Shown one piece after another: positions 8,712 to 16,439 of a stretch of 33,382 nt of DNA (position 1 is the stretch's first letter; each line of letters starts with the position of its first letter). The stretch is from Acidobacteriota bacterium (lineage in GTDB: Bacteria; Acidobacteriota; Vicinamibacteria; Vicinamibacterales; UBA2999). The translations under genes and the position numbers were made by a program. The stretch spans positions 1-33,382 of the forward strand of contig JADZCY010000305.1 in the NCBI GenBank assembly GCA_020851325.1. Reading direction: 5' to 3'. The notes under the pieces are model-generated. The model worked only from the letters and a program-made list of their open reading frames with translations, was not told the origin of the DNA and searched no databases.

Positions 8712-8975
8712 ATGCGCAGTATCAAGACGACCACCGGCAAGGACATCCCGCTCGACGGCGATCTGCTGGCCATCTGCGAGATGCTGTTCCGCGAGGTCAC
8801 CGGCACCGACCTCGGCGGCAGCTTCGAACACATGAACCAGGAGATCCGGCATCTCGTGTCGCAGATGACCGACGAGGAGCGGCAGTCGTACCTGGTCGAG
8901 AGCCTGTTCCTCAACCAGGTGAAGTACGAGAACGACCGGCTCGAAACCTACATGCGCAAGATCGAACAGCAGTAA
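8712..8975 (+). CDS. Small conserved-looking protein of unknown function
   Basis: The product is 87 residues with no signal peptide or membrane segment. It is rich in charged, helix-forming residues, and its C-terminal third (VKYENDRLETYMRKIEQQ) looks like a coiled coil. I do not recognise a family. The gene begins 2 bases after the STAS stop, so it belongs to the sigma-STAS unit. It may be a regulator or partner of those proteins; this rests on position alone. Confidence 0.75.
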   Translation: MRSIKTTTGKDIPLDGDLLAICEMLFREVTGTDLGGSFEHMNQEIRHLVSQMTDEERQSYLVESLFLNQVKYENDRLETYMRKIEQQ

Positions 8976-9010
8976 CCAGTCCGATCCGAATCGACTCGCG
9001 GACGTCCCCC

Positions 9011-10372
9011 ATGTCCGATAACTATCTCGCCACCCGCTACACCTGTTCGTGGCCGCATTCGATTGCCGTCATGCTCTGCGACGGCCGCATCGTCTGCGGC
9101 TGTGCGGATCCGTACGCCAAGCGCGTGCTCGGCGACTTCCGCACGACGTCGATGGCCGACATCTGGCAGGGACCGACGGCGCGGCAACTGCGCGTCGATC
9201 TCAACGCCGGCGGCGCCGCGTTCTGCGGCGACTGCCCGCTCAAGCTGCCGCTGGCGCCCGGCGAAGCCGTGCCGCAACGCGATGTGAATGTCGGCGCGCT
9301 GCCGAGCCGGCTGTATGTCGAGTGCACGGCCGCCTGCAACATCTCGTGCTTCCAGTCGTGCTGCGCGCCTGAGACCGGCATCACGCGGACGCGCCAGGCC
9401 GGCATGCTCGACTGGGGGGTGTTCACGCGCGCCATCGACGAAGCCGGTCCCTCGCTCGTGCGCGTCGACTTCTTCAATTACGGCGAAGCCTTCCTGCACA
9501 AGCGCGCCGTCGAGATGTGTGAATACATCAAGACGAAGTTCCCGCACATCTACCTCTACTCGAGCACGAACGGACTGGCGCTCACCGAAGAGAAAGCGCG
9601 GCGGCTGGTGCACTCCGGCATCGACGAGATGACGTTCTCGATCGACGGCTCGTCGCAGGAGATCTACGCGCGCTACCGGCAGCGCGGCAACTTCGAGAAG
9701 GCGCTCGCCAATCTGCGGGCGATGGCCGACGAGAAACAGAAGAGCGGCCGCGACATCCCGCATCTCAACTGGCGCTACATCCTCTTCAAGTGGAACGACT
9801 CGGACGAAGAGATGAATCGCGCCCGACAGCTCGCCGCCGAAGCCGGCGTCGATCGGCTCTGCTGGGAGATCACGGACCATCCCGAGGACTCGTTCTCGCG
9901 CCGCTTCATGCCCGGTTCACCGGACTTCGAACGCATCCGTCATGAAGTGTGGGACATGAGCGGGCTGGGCAACGCCATTCCCGGCACCACGCCGCGCGCG
10001 CAGATCGACGTGCGGACGCTGATCCCCGGCTTCCCGCTGCGCGCGAAGGCGGCGCAGCCGGTCACGGTGAAAACGCGCGTGAGAAATCTGTCGGACCGTC
10101 CCTTCCGGGCGCAGGCCAGCTACGGTCGTCGTCTCGTGCGCCTCGGCGCGCAACTGGTCGGCGAGGACGGCGCAATGCTCAACCGCGATCACGCCCGCGC
10201 GTGGCTGCCCGCCGACATCCCGCCCGGCGGTGTGGCCGATGTGGCGATCGAAGTCCCCGCGCCAGACAAGCCGGGCCGCTACGCGCTGAAGTTCGACCTG
10301 GTCAGCGAAGGCATCGACTGGTTCGAGAAGTGCGGGTCGGCGACGACGACACGGACTTTGGTGGTGAGGTGA
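9011..10372 (+). CDS. Radical SAM protein with N-terminal SPASM-like domain and beta-rich C-terminus
   Basis: The 453-residue protein has three parts. Residues 1-80 look like a SPASM auxiliary cluster domain: C12 in CSWPH, C23, C29 and C31 around DGRIVCGC, a GDFRTTSMADIW segment, then C72 and C75. Residues about 98-330 form a radical SAM core: VECTAACNISCFQSCC carries C105, C109, C113, C117 and C118, followed by FFNYGEAFLH, YSSTNG and FSIDGSSQEIYARYR as in SPASM-type enzymes. Residues 345-453 form a beta-rich domain with no family I can name. Three things are odd: SPASM normally follows the core, the cysteines are spaced CX3CX3C rather than CX3CX2C, and the tail resembles domains attached to carbohydrate-locus proteins. 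The substrate is unknown. Confidence 0.82.
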   Translation: MSDNYLATRYTCSWPHSIAVMLCDGRIVCGCADPYAKRVLGDFRTTSMADIWQGPTARQLRVDLNAGGAAFCGDCPLKLPLAPGEAVPQRDVNVGALPSRLYVECTAACNISCFQSCCAPETGITRTRQAGMLDWGVFTRAIDEAGPSLVRVDFFNYGEAFLHKRAVEMCEYIKTKFPHIYLYSSTNGLALTEEKARRLVHSGIDEMTFSIDGSSQEIYARYRQRGNFEKALANLRAMADEKQKSGRDIPHLNWRYILFKWNDSDEEMNRARQLAAEAGVDRLCWEITDHPEDSFSRRFMPGSPDFERIRHEVWDMSGLGNAIPGTTPRAQIDVRTLIPGFPLRAKAAQPVTVKTRVRNLSDRPFRAQASYGRRLVRLGAQLVGEDGAMLNRDHARAWLPADIPPGGVADVAIEVPAPDKPGRYALKFDLVSEGIDWFEKCGSATTTRTLVVR

Positions 10373-10376
10373 CAGG

Positions 10377-10496
10377 ACCGGCGCTCTCGCGCCGGTAGGG
10401 GCATCGGGACCGCGGCGTTCGCCGCGGTTGGGGGCATCACACGAGGACCGCGCTCTCGCGCGGTAGGACGTCAGGACCGCCGCTTCCCGGCGATGA
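10377..10496. repeat. Cluster of four REP-like GC palindromes
   Basis: Three perfect hairpins and one degenerate copy follow the radical SAM gene. They are ACCGGCGC-TCTC-GCGCCGGT (10377-10396), ACCGCGGCG-TT-CGCCGCGGT (10409-10428), ACCGCGC-TCTC-GCGCGGT (10447-10464), and an imperfect copy beginning ACCGCCG at about 10476. Linkers repeat GGGGCATC or GGACGTCA. The outer bases, AGGACCG and CGGTAGG, match the pair at 2226-2276. This looks like a dispersed REP family in array form; it may also stabilise or end the upstream transcript. Confidence 0.85.
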
Positions 10497-10535
10497 GGGC
10501 ATCAACCCGTCCCTCCCGCGCTTGTTGTCGCGGCC

Positions 10536-10598
10536 GCCTCCCGCCTGCCGCCTCCCGCCTCCCGCCTGCCGCCTCCCGCCTGCCGCCTCCCGCCTCCC
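10536..10598. repeat. Nine tandem heptamers GCCT(C/G)CC
   Basis: Nine consecutive 7-base units fill 10536-10598, alternating between GCCTCCC and GCCTGCC in the order C,G,C,C,G,C,G,C,C at the variable base. It is non-coding on both strands in any credible gene. The copy number may vary between strains through slippage. Confidence 0.9.
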
Positions 10599-10625
10599 GT
10601 CCCGATCAAAATAGCAGTCCCGGCC

Positions 10626-10649
10626 GCGAAGTCGCGAAGCCGCGAAGTC
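10626..10649. repeat. Three tandem octamers GCGAAG(T/C)C
   Basis: GCGAAGTC, GCGAAGCC and GCGAAGTC occupy 10626-10649, ending one base before the cytochrome gene's stop codon on the other strand. The function is unknown. Confidence 0.8.
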
Positions 10650-10650
10650 G

Positions 10651-11646
10651 CTAGGGTTCACGCGACGCCGTGTATGCAGCAATGGCAATCAGGTCGTCGA
10701 TCGTCAGCTTCTCCACCGCCGCCTTCATCAGCGGCGCCCACGGGCCGCGGCGATTCCCCTGCTGGAAATCGAACAACTGACGCACGGTGTAGCTCGGTGA
10801 TCGACCCGCGAGCGGCGGCACCGGGCCGAGGCCTTTCAGGTCGGCGCCGTGGCACACACCGCACGCCTGCGTGCGCCCGTTGCCGGTGGTGACCAGCGCT
10901 TCTCCGGCCTTGATGCTGCCCACCGGCACGTGGGCGATGAAACCTGACGCGCCGTCGCGGAGTTCGGTCCGCGGCAAGTCCTCCGGCATCTCGATGATGC
11001 GGCGTCCCAGCGGTTCGGTGCCGGCCTGTGGCACGTGCATCCAGCCGGCCACGCGCGTCCTCGACACTTCGGCGGTCTCGACGACGCGGATCCATTTGCG
11101 GAAGGGGAACGAGGCGAAGTACTCCGCGGCCTCGCGCACTTCCTCGTCTGTCGCCGCCTTTGCGTCGGCGATCATCGCGTTCGGCGGTCCCATCTTCGGC
11201 TCGCTGCTCTTGCGCGCGCCGCTCTTGAAATCCGCCATCTGCTGAATGATGTACGCCGCCGGCAGCCCGGCCAGCGAGGCGTTCTCCGGCCGGCCCTGGC
11301 CGTTGGTGAGATGGCAGAAGCCGCAGGCGCGCATCTCGGGCTTGCGGCCGCTCGACACCGACGCCGGCATCGGCGGGTGTCCGGACGGGTGCCAATCCGG
11401 CGGATTGAAGGCGTCACGCGTCTCGGCAAGCGTGAACGCGCGATCGCTGTCCGGCACACGGCGCGGCGTGGTGTCGGGTGCCGGTGGCGTGGCCGGCGCG
11501 GCGGCCGGCGCGCCGTTCGGCGCCGGGGGCGGCGGCGTGTTCACGGTGAACGCCCACGGCGGAGGCACCGGCGGCGCCGGTGATTGCGCGACGAGCGAAG
11601 CGGTCAGGAGGAGCAGTGATGCAGCGAGCAGTCGGATGGTGGGCAT
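10651..11646 (-). CDS. Exported dihaem cytochrome c
   Basis: The 331-residue protein has a signal peptide (residues 1-20, ending LVAQ), so it acts outside the cytoplasmic membrane. A Pro/Ala-rich linker spans about 22-62. There are two CxxCH haem c sites, CGFCH (108-112) and CGVCH (262-266). Met152 in PKMGPPN and Met307 are candidate axial ligands, which would give two class I cytochrome c folds as in the c4-like group. No oxidase or reductase subunit is adjacent, so its electron partners are unknown. The start at 11646 is set by the signal peptide; the frame is open upstream to 11745. Confidence 0.88.
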   Translation of the reverse strand: MPTIRLLAASLLLLTASLVAQSPAPPVPPPWAFTVNTPPPPAPNGAPAAAPATPPAPDTTPRRVPDSDRAFTLAETRDAFNPPDWHPSGHPPMPASVSSGRKPEMRACGFCHLTNGQGRPENASLAGLPAAYIIQQMADFKSGARKSSEPKMGPPNAMIADAKAATDEEVREAAEYFASFPFRKWIRVVETAEVSRTRVAGWMHVPQAGTEPLGRRIIEMPEDLPRTELRDGASGFIAHVPVGSIKAGEALVTTGNGRTQACGVCHGADLKGLGPVPPLAGRSPSYTVRQLFDFQQGNRRGPWAPLMKAAVEKLTIDDLIAIAAYTASREP

Positions 11647-11671
11647 GGGGGGATGAGGGGCACGAACGACA

Positions 11672-12322
11672 TTACGGTGTTTCGAGATCGATCGGCGCGA
11701 GACAGTCGTTGTCCTGAACGACAATCGGCATCCAGCGCGACACATCAGGCTGACCGGCCAGCAGCATCACCGGCGACAACGCATCGGCGCGGAGGCTCGT
11801 GCCGCCCGCTTCGGCGACGCGCGCCGCCAACGCGGTTCGGAACGCGTGGAACTCGGGCATGTCGAAGATGAGGAAGTAGAGCTGCCGAACCGAGCCGGGC
11901 TGCGATTCACGGCGATAGCCCATGCAGCGTGGGCGGATGGCGGCGCGATCGATGCCGGATTCACGCGCCAGCGTCATCAGGTCATCGGGCGACAGCGTCG
12001 AGCCCGCGAGTTCGTCGGCAAGCACCAGGCCGATGCCCGGCTGCAGCGGCGTGCTGAGCGACTCGCCGGCGCGCGAGAACGTCTGCCGGAACAACCGCAT
12101 CGGCATTTCGGGCGGCGGCGTCAATCCGACGCGCCACTGCTCGCCCTGCGCCGCCGGATTGCTGGCCAGCGTCCACCCCTCGAGGTGTTGCGGTCGCACC
12201 AGAAACGGCTCGGCCCGCGCATCGTCCAGCGATCGCATGAAGAGCACGGCAAGGCCGGCGGCAAGCAGCAACGCGATGGCCGCTTTCGCGGCCATGGGCA
12301 TTCGTCGATTCTGATGCGGCAT
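11672..12322 (-). CDS. Membrane-anchored protein of unknown function
   Basis: The product is 216 residues. One hydrophobic segment at about 10-28 forms a signal anchor or uncleaved signal, and the rest is predicted to be extracytoplasmic. The soluble part holds two cysteines (in RPRCMGY and QDNDCLAP) that could form a disulfide. I recognise no family. It lies 45 bases after ugd and 25 bases before the cytochrome gene, all on the minus strand. A TACAAT box (complement of 12332-12337) ends 9 bases before the ATG, so it may have its own leaderless transcript. Internal ATGs at codons 8 and 10 are alternative starts. Confidence 0.7.
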   Translation of the reverse strand: MPHQNRRMPMAAKAAIALLLAAGLAVLFMRSLDDARAEPFLVRPQHLEGWTLASNPAAQGEQWRVGLTPPPEMPMRLFRQTFSRAGESLSTPLQPGIGLVLADELAGSTLSPDDLMTLARESGIDRAAIRPRCMGYRRESQPGSVRQLYFLIFDMPEFHAFRTALAARVAEAGGTSLRADALSPVMLLAGQPDVSRWMPIVVQDNDCLAPIDLETP

Positions 12323-12331
12323 TCAGGCGCT

Positions 12332-12337
12332 ATTGTA
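12332..12337 (-). promoter_or_regulatory. Possible -10 box of a leaderless transcript
   Basis: On the minus strand TACAAT (complement of 12332-12337) matches the -10 consensus at five of six positions. Nine bases separate it from the ATG at 12322, the same distance as at lysA. No Shine-Dalgarno sequence is seen. Confidence 0.4.
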
Positions 12338-12367
12338 TGCGCCGGCCACGACATCCACGCTCCGCAC

Positions 12368-13762
12368 TCACACGGGGACGCGCTCCATCAATGGCGAAGA
12401 CGACGTGTTGAGGCCCGTGCCTTCATAACGCTCGAAGGCGCTGACCGGAAACACGCGTCGTGCGTCCACCACCACCGGTTGCGGATCGCGCAGCGCCACC
12501 AGGCGCGGCAGGTCGACGAACGCCGGCCAGTTGGTCAGCACGAGAATGGCGTCGGCGCCGGCAATGGCGTCGGCGACTGAATCAGCAAGGGCGAGGGTGG
12601 AACCGAAGATGCGGGCGGCGTTGGCGCCCGCCACCGGATCGTACGCAGTGACGGTGGCGCCGGCGTCGAGCAGCGCTCGGACGATCGGAATGGCCGGCGA
12701 CTCGCGCATGTCGTCGGTGCCGGCCTTGAACGCCAGCCCGAGCACCGAGACGCGCCGGCCGCCAAGCTCCGGGCACCGTTTGCGCAACAGTTCCAGCGTC
12801 CGCGCCGGTTGCTGCGCGTTGATGCTGAGCACCGCGTCCAGCATCGGCATCGGCACGGCCGCCGCCTGGCCGTGCGCCAGCAGCGCCTTCACGTCCTTCG
12901 GAAAACAACTGCCGCCGAAGCCGCAGCCCGCCTGCAGGTAGCCGAGCACGGCGGGCGAAATGCGCGCGCCGCTGCTGTCGGTCGGCGTCAGCCGTCGGTC
13001 GAGGTGCACGCCGCGCATCACATCCATCGCGTCGACGTCGCCGACCGCTTCGCACAGGTTGCCGATCTCGTTGCTGAACGAGATGAGCGTCGCCAGCAGC
13101 GAATTCGCCGTGTACTTGATCATCTCCGCCGTCTTCGTCGTGGTGATGACGTGAGGGCAGTGGTCGAAGGCGGCGTACAAGGCGGACACGCGATCGACGG
13201 TGCGGGGGTCGCCGGCGCCGATGACAATGCGGTCCGGTTCGAGGAAGTCGCGCAGGGCTTCGCCCTGCCGCAGGAACTCGGGGTTCATCGCCACACCGAA
13301 GTCGACACCGGCTGTCTTCCCCGAGCCTTCTTCGAGCGCGGCGGTCACCAACCCATCGGTCGTGCCGGGAATCACCGTGCTCTTGACGACGACGACGTGG
13401 AAGGTGGTCTTGCCCGCCAGCGCACGGCCGATGTCGCGAGCTGCCGCCTCGACGGACGACAGGTCGATCCGCGTGCCATCGAACGGCGTGCCGACGGCAA
13501 TCATCGAGACGTCGGTCGCCGCGATCGCGCGCGCCAGGTCGGTGGTCGCCGAGAAGCGTTCGCCCGGCAGGCTCCGCAGCAGTTCGTCGAGTCCCGGCTC
13601 GAAGATCGGCGCCACGCGTGCGTTGATCGCCTCGACCTTGCGGTCGTCGGTGTCCACGCAGATGACGCGATGCCCGAGAGAGGCGAGACAGGCGCCGGTG
13701 ACGAGTCCGACGTAACCGGACCCGACCACGGCGACATCGAGGTGTTTCGATTCAGTGTGCAT
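12368..13762 (-). CDS. ugd: UDP-glucose 6-dehydrogenase family protein
   Basis: This 464-residue enzyme belongs to the UDP-glucose/GDP-mannose dehydrogenase family, which oxidises a nucleotide sugar twice with NAD to the uronic acid. The NAD fold starts at VAVVGSGYVGLVTG (10-23). NPEFLRQGEA (160-169) and the catalytic Cys286 in GCGFGGSCFPKD are present. The substrate, probably UDP-glucose, is inferred from the UXS-like gene directly upstream, which would use UDP-glucuronate. The two reading frames overlap by 11 bases, so they are co-translated. The pair would supply UDP-glucuronate and UDP-xylose for the divergent polysaccharide locus. Confidence 0.92.
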   Translation of the reverse strand: MHTESKHLDVAVVGSGYVGLVTGACLASLGHRVICVDTDDRKVEAINARVAPIFEPGLDELLRSLPGERFSATTDLARAIAATDVSMIAVGTPFDGTRIDLSSVEAAARDIGRALAGKTTFHVVVVKSTVIPGTTDGLVTAALEEGSGKTAGVDFGVAMNPEFLRQGEALRDFLEPDRIVIGAGDPRTVDRVSALYAAFDHCPHVITTTKTAEMIKYTANSLLATLISFSNEIGNLCEAVGDVDAMDVMRGVHLDRRLTPTDSSGARISPAVLGYLQAGCGFGGSCFPKDVKALLAHGQAAAVPMPMLDAVLSINAQQPARTLELLRKRCPELGGRRVSVLGLAFKAGTDDMRESPAIPIVRALLDAGATVTAYDPVAGANAARIFGSTLALADSVADAIAGADAILVLTNWPAFVDLPRLVALRDPQPVVVDARRVFPVSAFERYEGTGLNTSSSPLMERVPV

Positions 13763-14846
13763 GTGCGTACCAGAGGAGGGAACGCCGCAGTCCCTCGTCG
13801 AGACTGACGGCTGGCTCGAACTGCAGTTCCGTGCGCGCCTTGGCGATCGACGGACACCGCCGCACGGGGTTGTTGACCATGTAGTCGGGATCCGGACTGG
13901 TGCCGTGCACTACGCCACCGCGGTAGCCGAACAGCGCGCGCCCCTGGTCCACCATCCGCGCCGCCAGTTCGCCCATCGTCACTTCGGGACGTTCACTGCC
14001 GATGTTGTAGGCGTCGCCGGCGCGCCCGCGGGTGAGCACCTTGAAGTAGCCGACGACGGCGTCGGTGACGTAGCAGAAGGTGCGGGTGGCAGTGCCGTCG
14101 GAGAGCAGCACGACGTCGCGGCCGGCGAGGAGGTCGCGGGCGAGGTCGGGAATGACCCGCCGATCGGTCAGGCCGAGACCGGGGCCGTAGTTGTTGAAGG
14201 GGCGCGCCACGGTGATCGGCAACGAGTACTGACGCGCAAAATTCCAGCACAAGGTCTCACCGAAGCGTTTCGATTCGTCGTAGCAGGCGCGCGGGCCGAC
14301 GCACGAGACGAGGCCGCGATATTCCTCGGGCGTCGGGATCTGGTCCGGCGACGGGTCGCCGTAGATCTCGCTGCTCGAAAAGAACAGGACGCCTTTCACG
14401 CGGTGATCATCCGGCCGCATCCGGCAGTGGTCGAGCAGATGCCGCAGGCCGTGGATGTTCGCATCCATCGTCTCGATGGGGAACTGGCGGTAGAACGTCG
14501 GTGACGCAATCGACGCGGCGTGAATGAAATAGTCGCTCCGTGACGCCGCGTCCGGCAGCGGCTGTGTCACGTCGTGTTCGATGATCTCCAGCGCCGGATC
14601 GCCGGACCACTCGTGCAGCCAGGCCGGCACGCCGCGCCGGTAGTTGTCGATGACGGTGACGTGAATGCGCCGCCCCGGCGTGGTCCGCCGGTTCCAGAAC
14701 AGCGGCGCCTGGACGAGGTAGTGCCCCAGGAATCCGGCGCCGCCGGTAATGAGCAGCCGATGGCCGGCCAGCTTCTCGAACTCGTGTGGCACTGCCGCGA
14801 CGATCTCCTCGAGATCACTGGCGGTCGTCGTCTGAAGTTCAGGCAC
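13752..14846 (-). CDS. UDP-glucuronate decarboxylase-like extended SDR (UDP-xylose synthase)
   Basis: The product is 364 residues. It has the Rossmann motif TGGAGFLG (34-41), FFSSSEIYGDP (155-165), and catalytic Tyr189 and Lys193 in RACYDESKR, preceded by GP as in UDP-glucuronate decarboxylases. HAASIASP (109-116) is also UXS-like. These enzymes oxidise and decarboxylate UDP-glucuronate to UDP-xylose or a 4-keto relative. An N-terminal extension of about 28 residues precedes the fold. The GTG start at 14846 has a good GGAAGGAG Shine-Dalgarno upstream on the minus strand. It is the first gene of the minus-strand ugd unit and diverges from the export genes. Confidence 0.85.
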   Translation of the reverse strand: MPELQTTTASDLEEIVAAVPHEFEKLAGHRLLITGGAGFLGHYLVQAPLFWNRRTTPGRRIHVTVIDNYRRGVPAWLHEWSGDPALEIIEHDVTQPLPDAASRSDYFIHAASIASPTFYRQFPIETMDANIHGLRHLLDHCRMRPDDHRVKGVLFFSSSEIYGDPSPDQIPTPEEYRGLVSCVGPRACYDESKRFGETLCWNFARQYSLPITVARPFNNYGPGLGLTDRRVIPDLARDLLAGRDVVLLSDGTATRTFCYVTDAVVGYFKVLTRGRAGDAYNIGSERPEVTMGELAARMVDQGRALFGYRGGVVHGTSPDPDYMVNNPVRRCPSIAKARTELQFEPAVSLDEGLRRSLLWYAHAH

Positions 14847-15187
14847 CGGGGGAGGCTCCTTCCATTCGTCGAGTGTGACGCGCGCGCAAGGCGCTGCTGT
14901 AACACGCGTAATCCGAGGCGACAGGGGCTCACTATAGCAACCCGATCGCCGGACGGAATCGCTGGTTAATCACCGAACGATCGTCCGGTAGATCGCGGGA
15001 AGTATAGAGGGCGCGATGGCATTACTCACTCGCGGTGCGGGGATCTCGTGACGATCGTCACAATGCCACGGCGCGTTACTGCGAATTCCGTGATCGTGAC
15101 CGTCATTTCCGTAGTAAGTTGCCGCCTCCGCTGAGCCCATTCTCTGGCGGTCTTCGCGTATGTAGGTGTAACTGAAAGGGCGAAGCT
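14847..15187. promoter_or_regulatory. Divergent control region between UXS-like gene and export operon
   Basis: This 341-base spacer has no credible gene. On the minus strand, TATAGT (complement of 14931-14936) lies in the ten-base string GCTATAGTGA, also seen at the TPR promoter, and could start the ugd unit. CGGACG and CGTCCG flank a 25-base segment (about 14950-14986). A perfect 14-base palindrome lies at 15048-15061. An imperfect inverted repeat, TTACTGCG to CGTAGTAA, spans about 15076-15117. On the plus strand AGGG at about 15177-15180 serves the barrel gene. Regulators cannot be named. Confidence 0.6.
15048..15061. promoter_or_regulatory. Perfect 14-base palindrome, candidate operator
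   Basis: GTGACGATCGTCAC equals its own reverse complement. About 40 bases downstream GTGATCGTGAC repeats one half loosely. Its place between divergent polysaccharide promoters suits binding by a dimeric regulator, but none is encoded next to it. Confidence 0.45.
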
Positions 15188-16417
15188 GTGCCGTATCCCG
15201 TCTGGACTCCCCCCCGACGATACTGCTGCTGGGTCGTGTTGCTTGCAACCGCCCTGGGTCGTGTCGAAGCCGCCGCGCAGGCGGCTGAAGTACCCGGGGC
15301 CATGGCCATCGGCCCGTTGACCATCAGGCCGCAGGTCACGCTCGCCAACATCGGGATCGACGACAACGTCTTCAACCAGCCGACGAATCCTCAGAGCGAT
15401 TTCGTCTTCACGCTGGCCCCCAGCGTCGACGTCAGCCTGCGCATCCGGCGCGCCACGATCGACGCCACCACCGCCGCCTCCTACCTGCACTTCGAACGCG
15501 CCCGCGGCGAGCGTTCACTCAACCCCTCCCAGTCCGTCAGGCTCGAAGTCCCGCTCAATCGCCTGACGTTCCGCGCCGCCTACGCCGTTGCCTCCACCCG
15601 GGAGCGTCCGGGACTGGAAGTCGATCTGCGTGCGCGACGGCGGATCGACACCATTACGGCAGCCGTCGACCTGCGTTTGAGCCCTCGCACGACGGTGCGC
15701 GTCGAAGGCGCCGAGACGATCACCGACTACCGCAGCACGACCGTTGGCAACGTGAACCTCCGCATGATGCTCAACCGGCGCGGTCGCGACACGCGGCTGA
15801 GCGTCCGGCACGCCGTGACGCCGCTGACGACGTTGGTGTTCTCGGGGGAACGCGTGGAGGACCGCTTCACGCTGGCGCCGGAAAGGGATGCCGATGGCTT
15901 CCGTCTCATGCCTGGCGTCGAGTTCAACCGCTTCGCCCTGATAGCAGGCAGCGCGGCCGTCGGTTGGCGGACGCTCCGTCCCTCGTCACCGGTGGTGCCG
16001 GAGTACTCCGGCGTCGCCGCTCGCGTGCAGTTGTCGAGCACCATCCGCGACAGCCTCCGTGTCACCGGCGGCTACGATCGCGACATTACCTATTCGTTCC
16101 AGCCGGCGTTTCCGTATTACCTCCAGACCACGATGAGCCTGTCGGCGACACAGCGTCTGGGCGAGCGATGGGACCTGGTCGGCGCGGCTGGCACGCAGCG
16201 GCTGGCTTATCAACAGATGGCGGCGTTACTCGGCCCGGACCTCGGATCGGTAACAGACATGATGACGGGCACGACGCTGGGGGGCAGCCTCGGCTATTTC
16301 GTCAGGCCCGGCCTTCGCGTATCGATCAACGCGCAGCGGGCCAGGCGCCACGGCGGTCCTGTCGTCGGGCAGTTCACACGTTGGCAATATGGCAGCTCAA
16401 TTACCTATGGGTTGTAG
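15188..16417 (+). CDS. Putative outer membrane beta-barrel protein of the export locus
   Basis: The product is 409 residues with an N-terminal signal peptide (about 1-33, hydrophobic CCWVVLLATALG, then a run of Ala). The mature part consists almost wholly of alternating polar/hydrophobic strands of 8-12 residues joined by charged turns, as in outer membrane barrels. It ends in WQYGSSITYGL, close to the aromatic C-terminal strand signal used for barrel insertion. Barrel proteins of this kind often accompany Wza/Wzc-type exopolysaccharide genes. The GTG at 15188 is preceded by AGGG 7 bases away. The role in export is inferred from the neighbours. The next gene starts 23 bases after its stop. 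Confidence 0.75.
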   Translation: MPYPVWTPPRRYCCWVVLLATALGRVEAAAQAAEVPGAMAIGPLTIRPQVTLANIGIDDNVFNQPTNPQSDFVFTLAPSVDVSLRIRRATIDATTAASYLHFERARGERSLNPSQSVRLEVPLNRLTFRAAYAVASTRERPGLEVDLRARRRIDTITAAVDLRLSPRTTVRVEGAETITDYRSTTVGNVNLRMMLNRRGRDTRLSVRHAVTPLTTLVFSGERVEDRFTLAPERDADGFRLMPGVEFNRFALIAGSAAVGWRTLRPSSPVVPEYSGVAARVQLSSTIRDSLRVTGGYDRDITYSFQPAFPYYLQTTMSLSATQRLGERWDLVGAAGTQRLAYQQMAALLGPDLGSVTDMMTGTTLGGSLGYFVRPGLRVSINAQRARRHGGPVVGQFTRWQYGSSITYGL

Positions 16418-16439
16418 GCGCCTGAACGACGTCCACATC

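Noticed and set aside
10536-10649. CRISPR array
   Set aside because: Units are only 7-8 bases and directly adjacent, without spacers; no cas genes are near.
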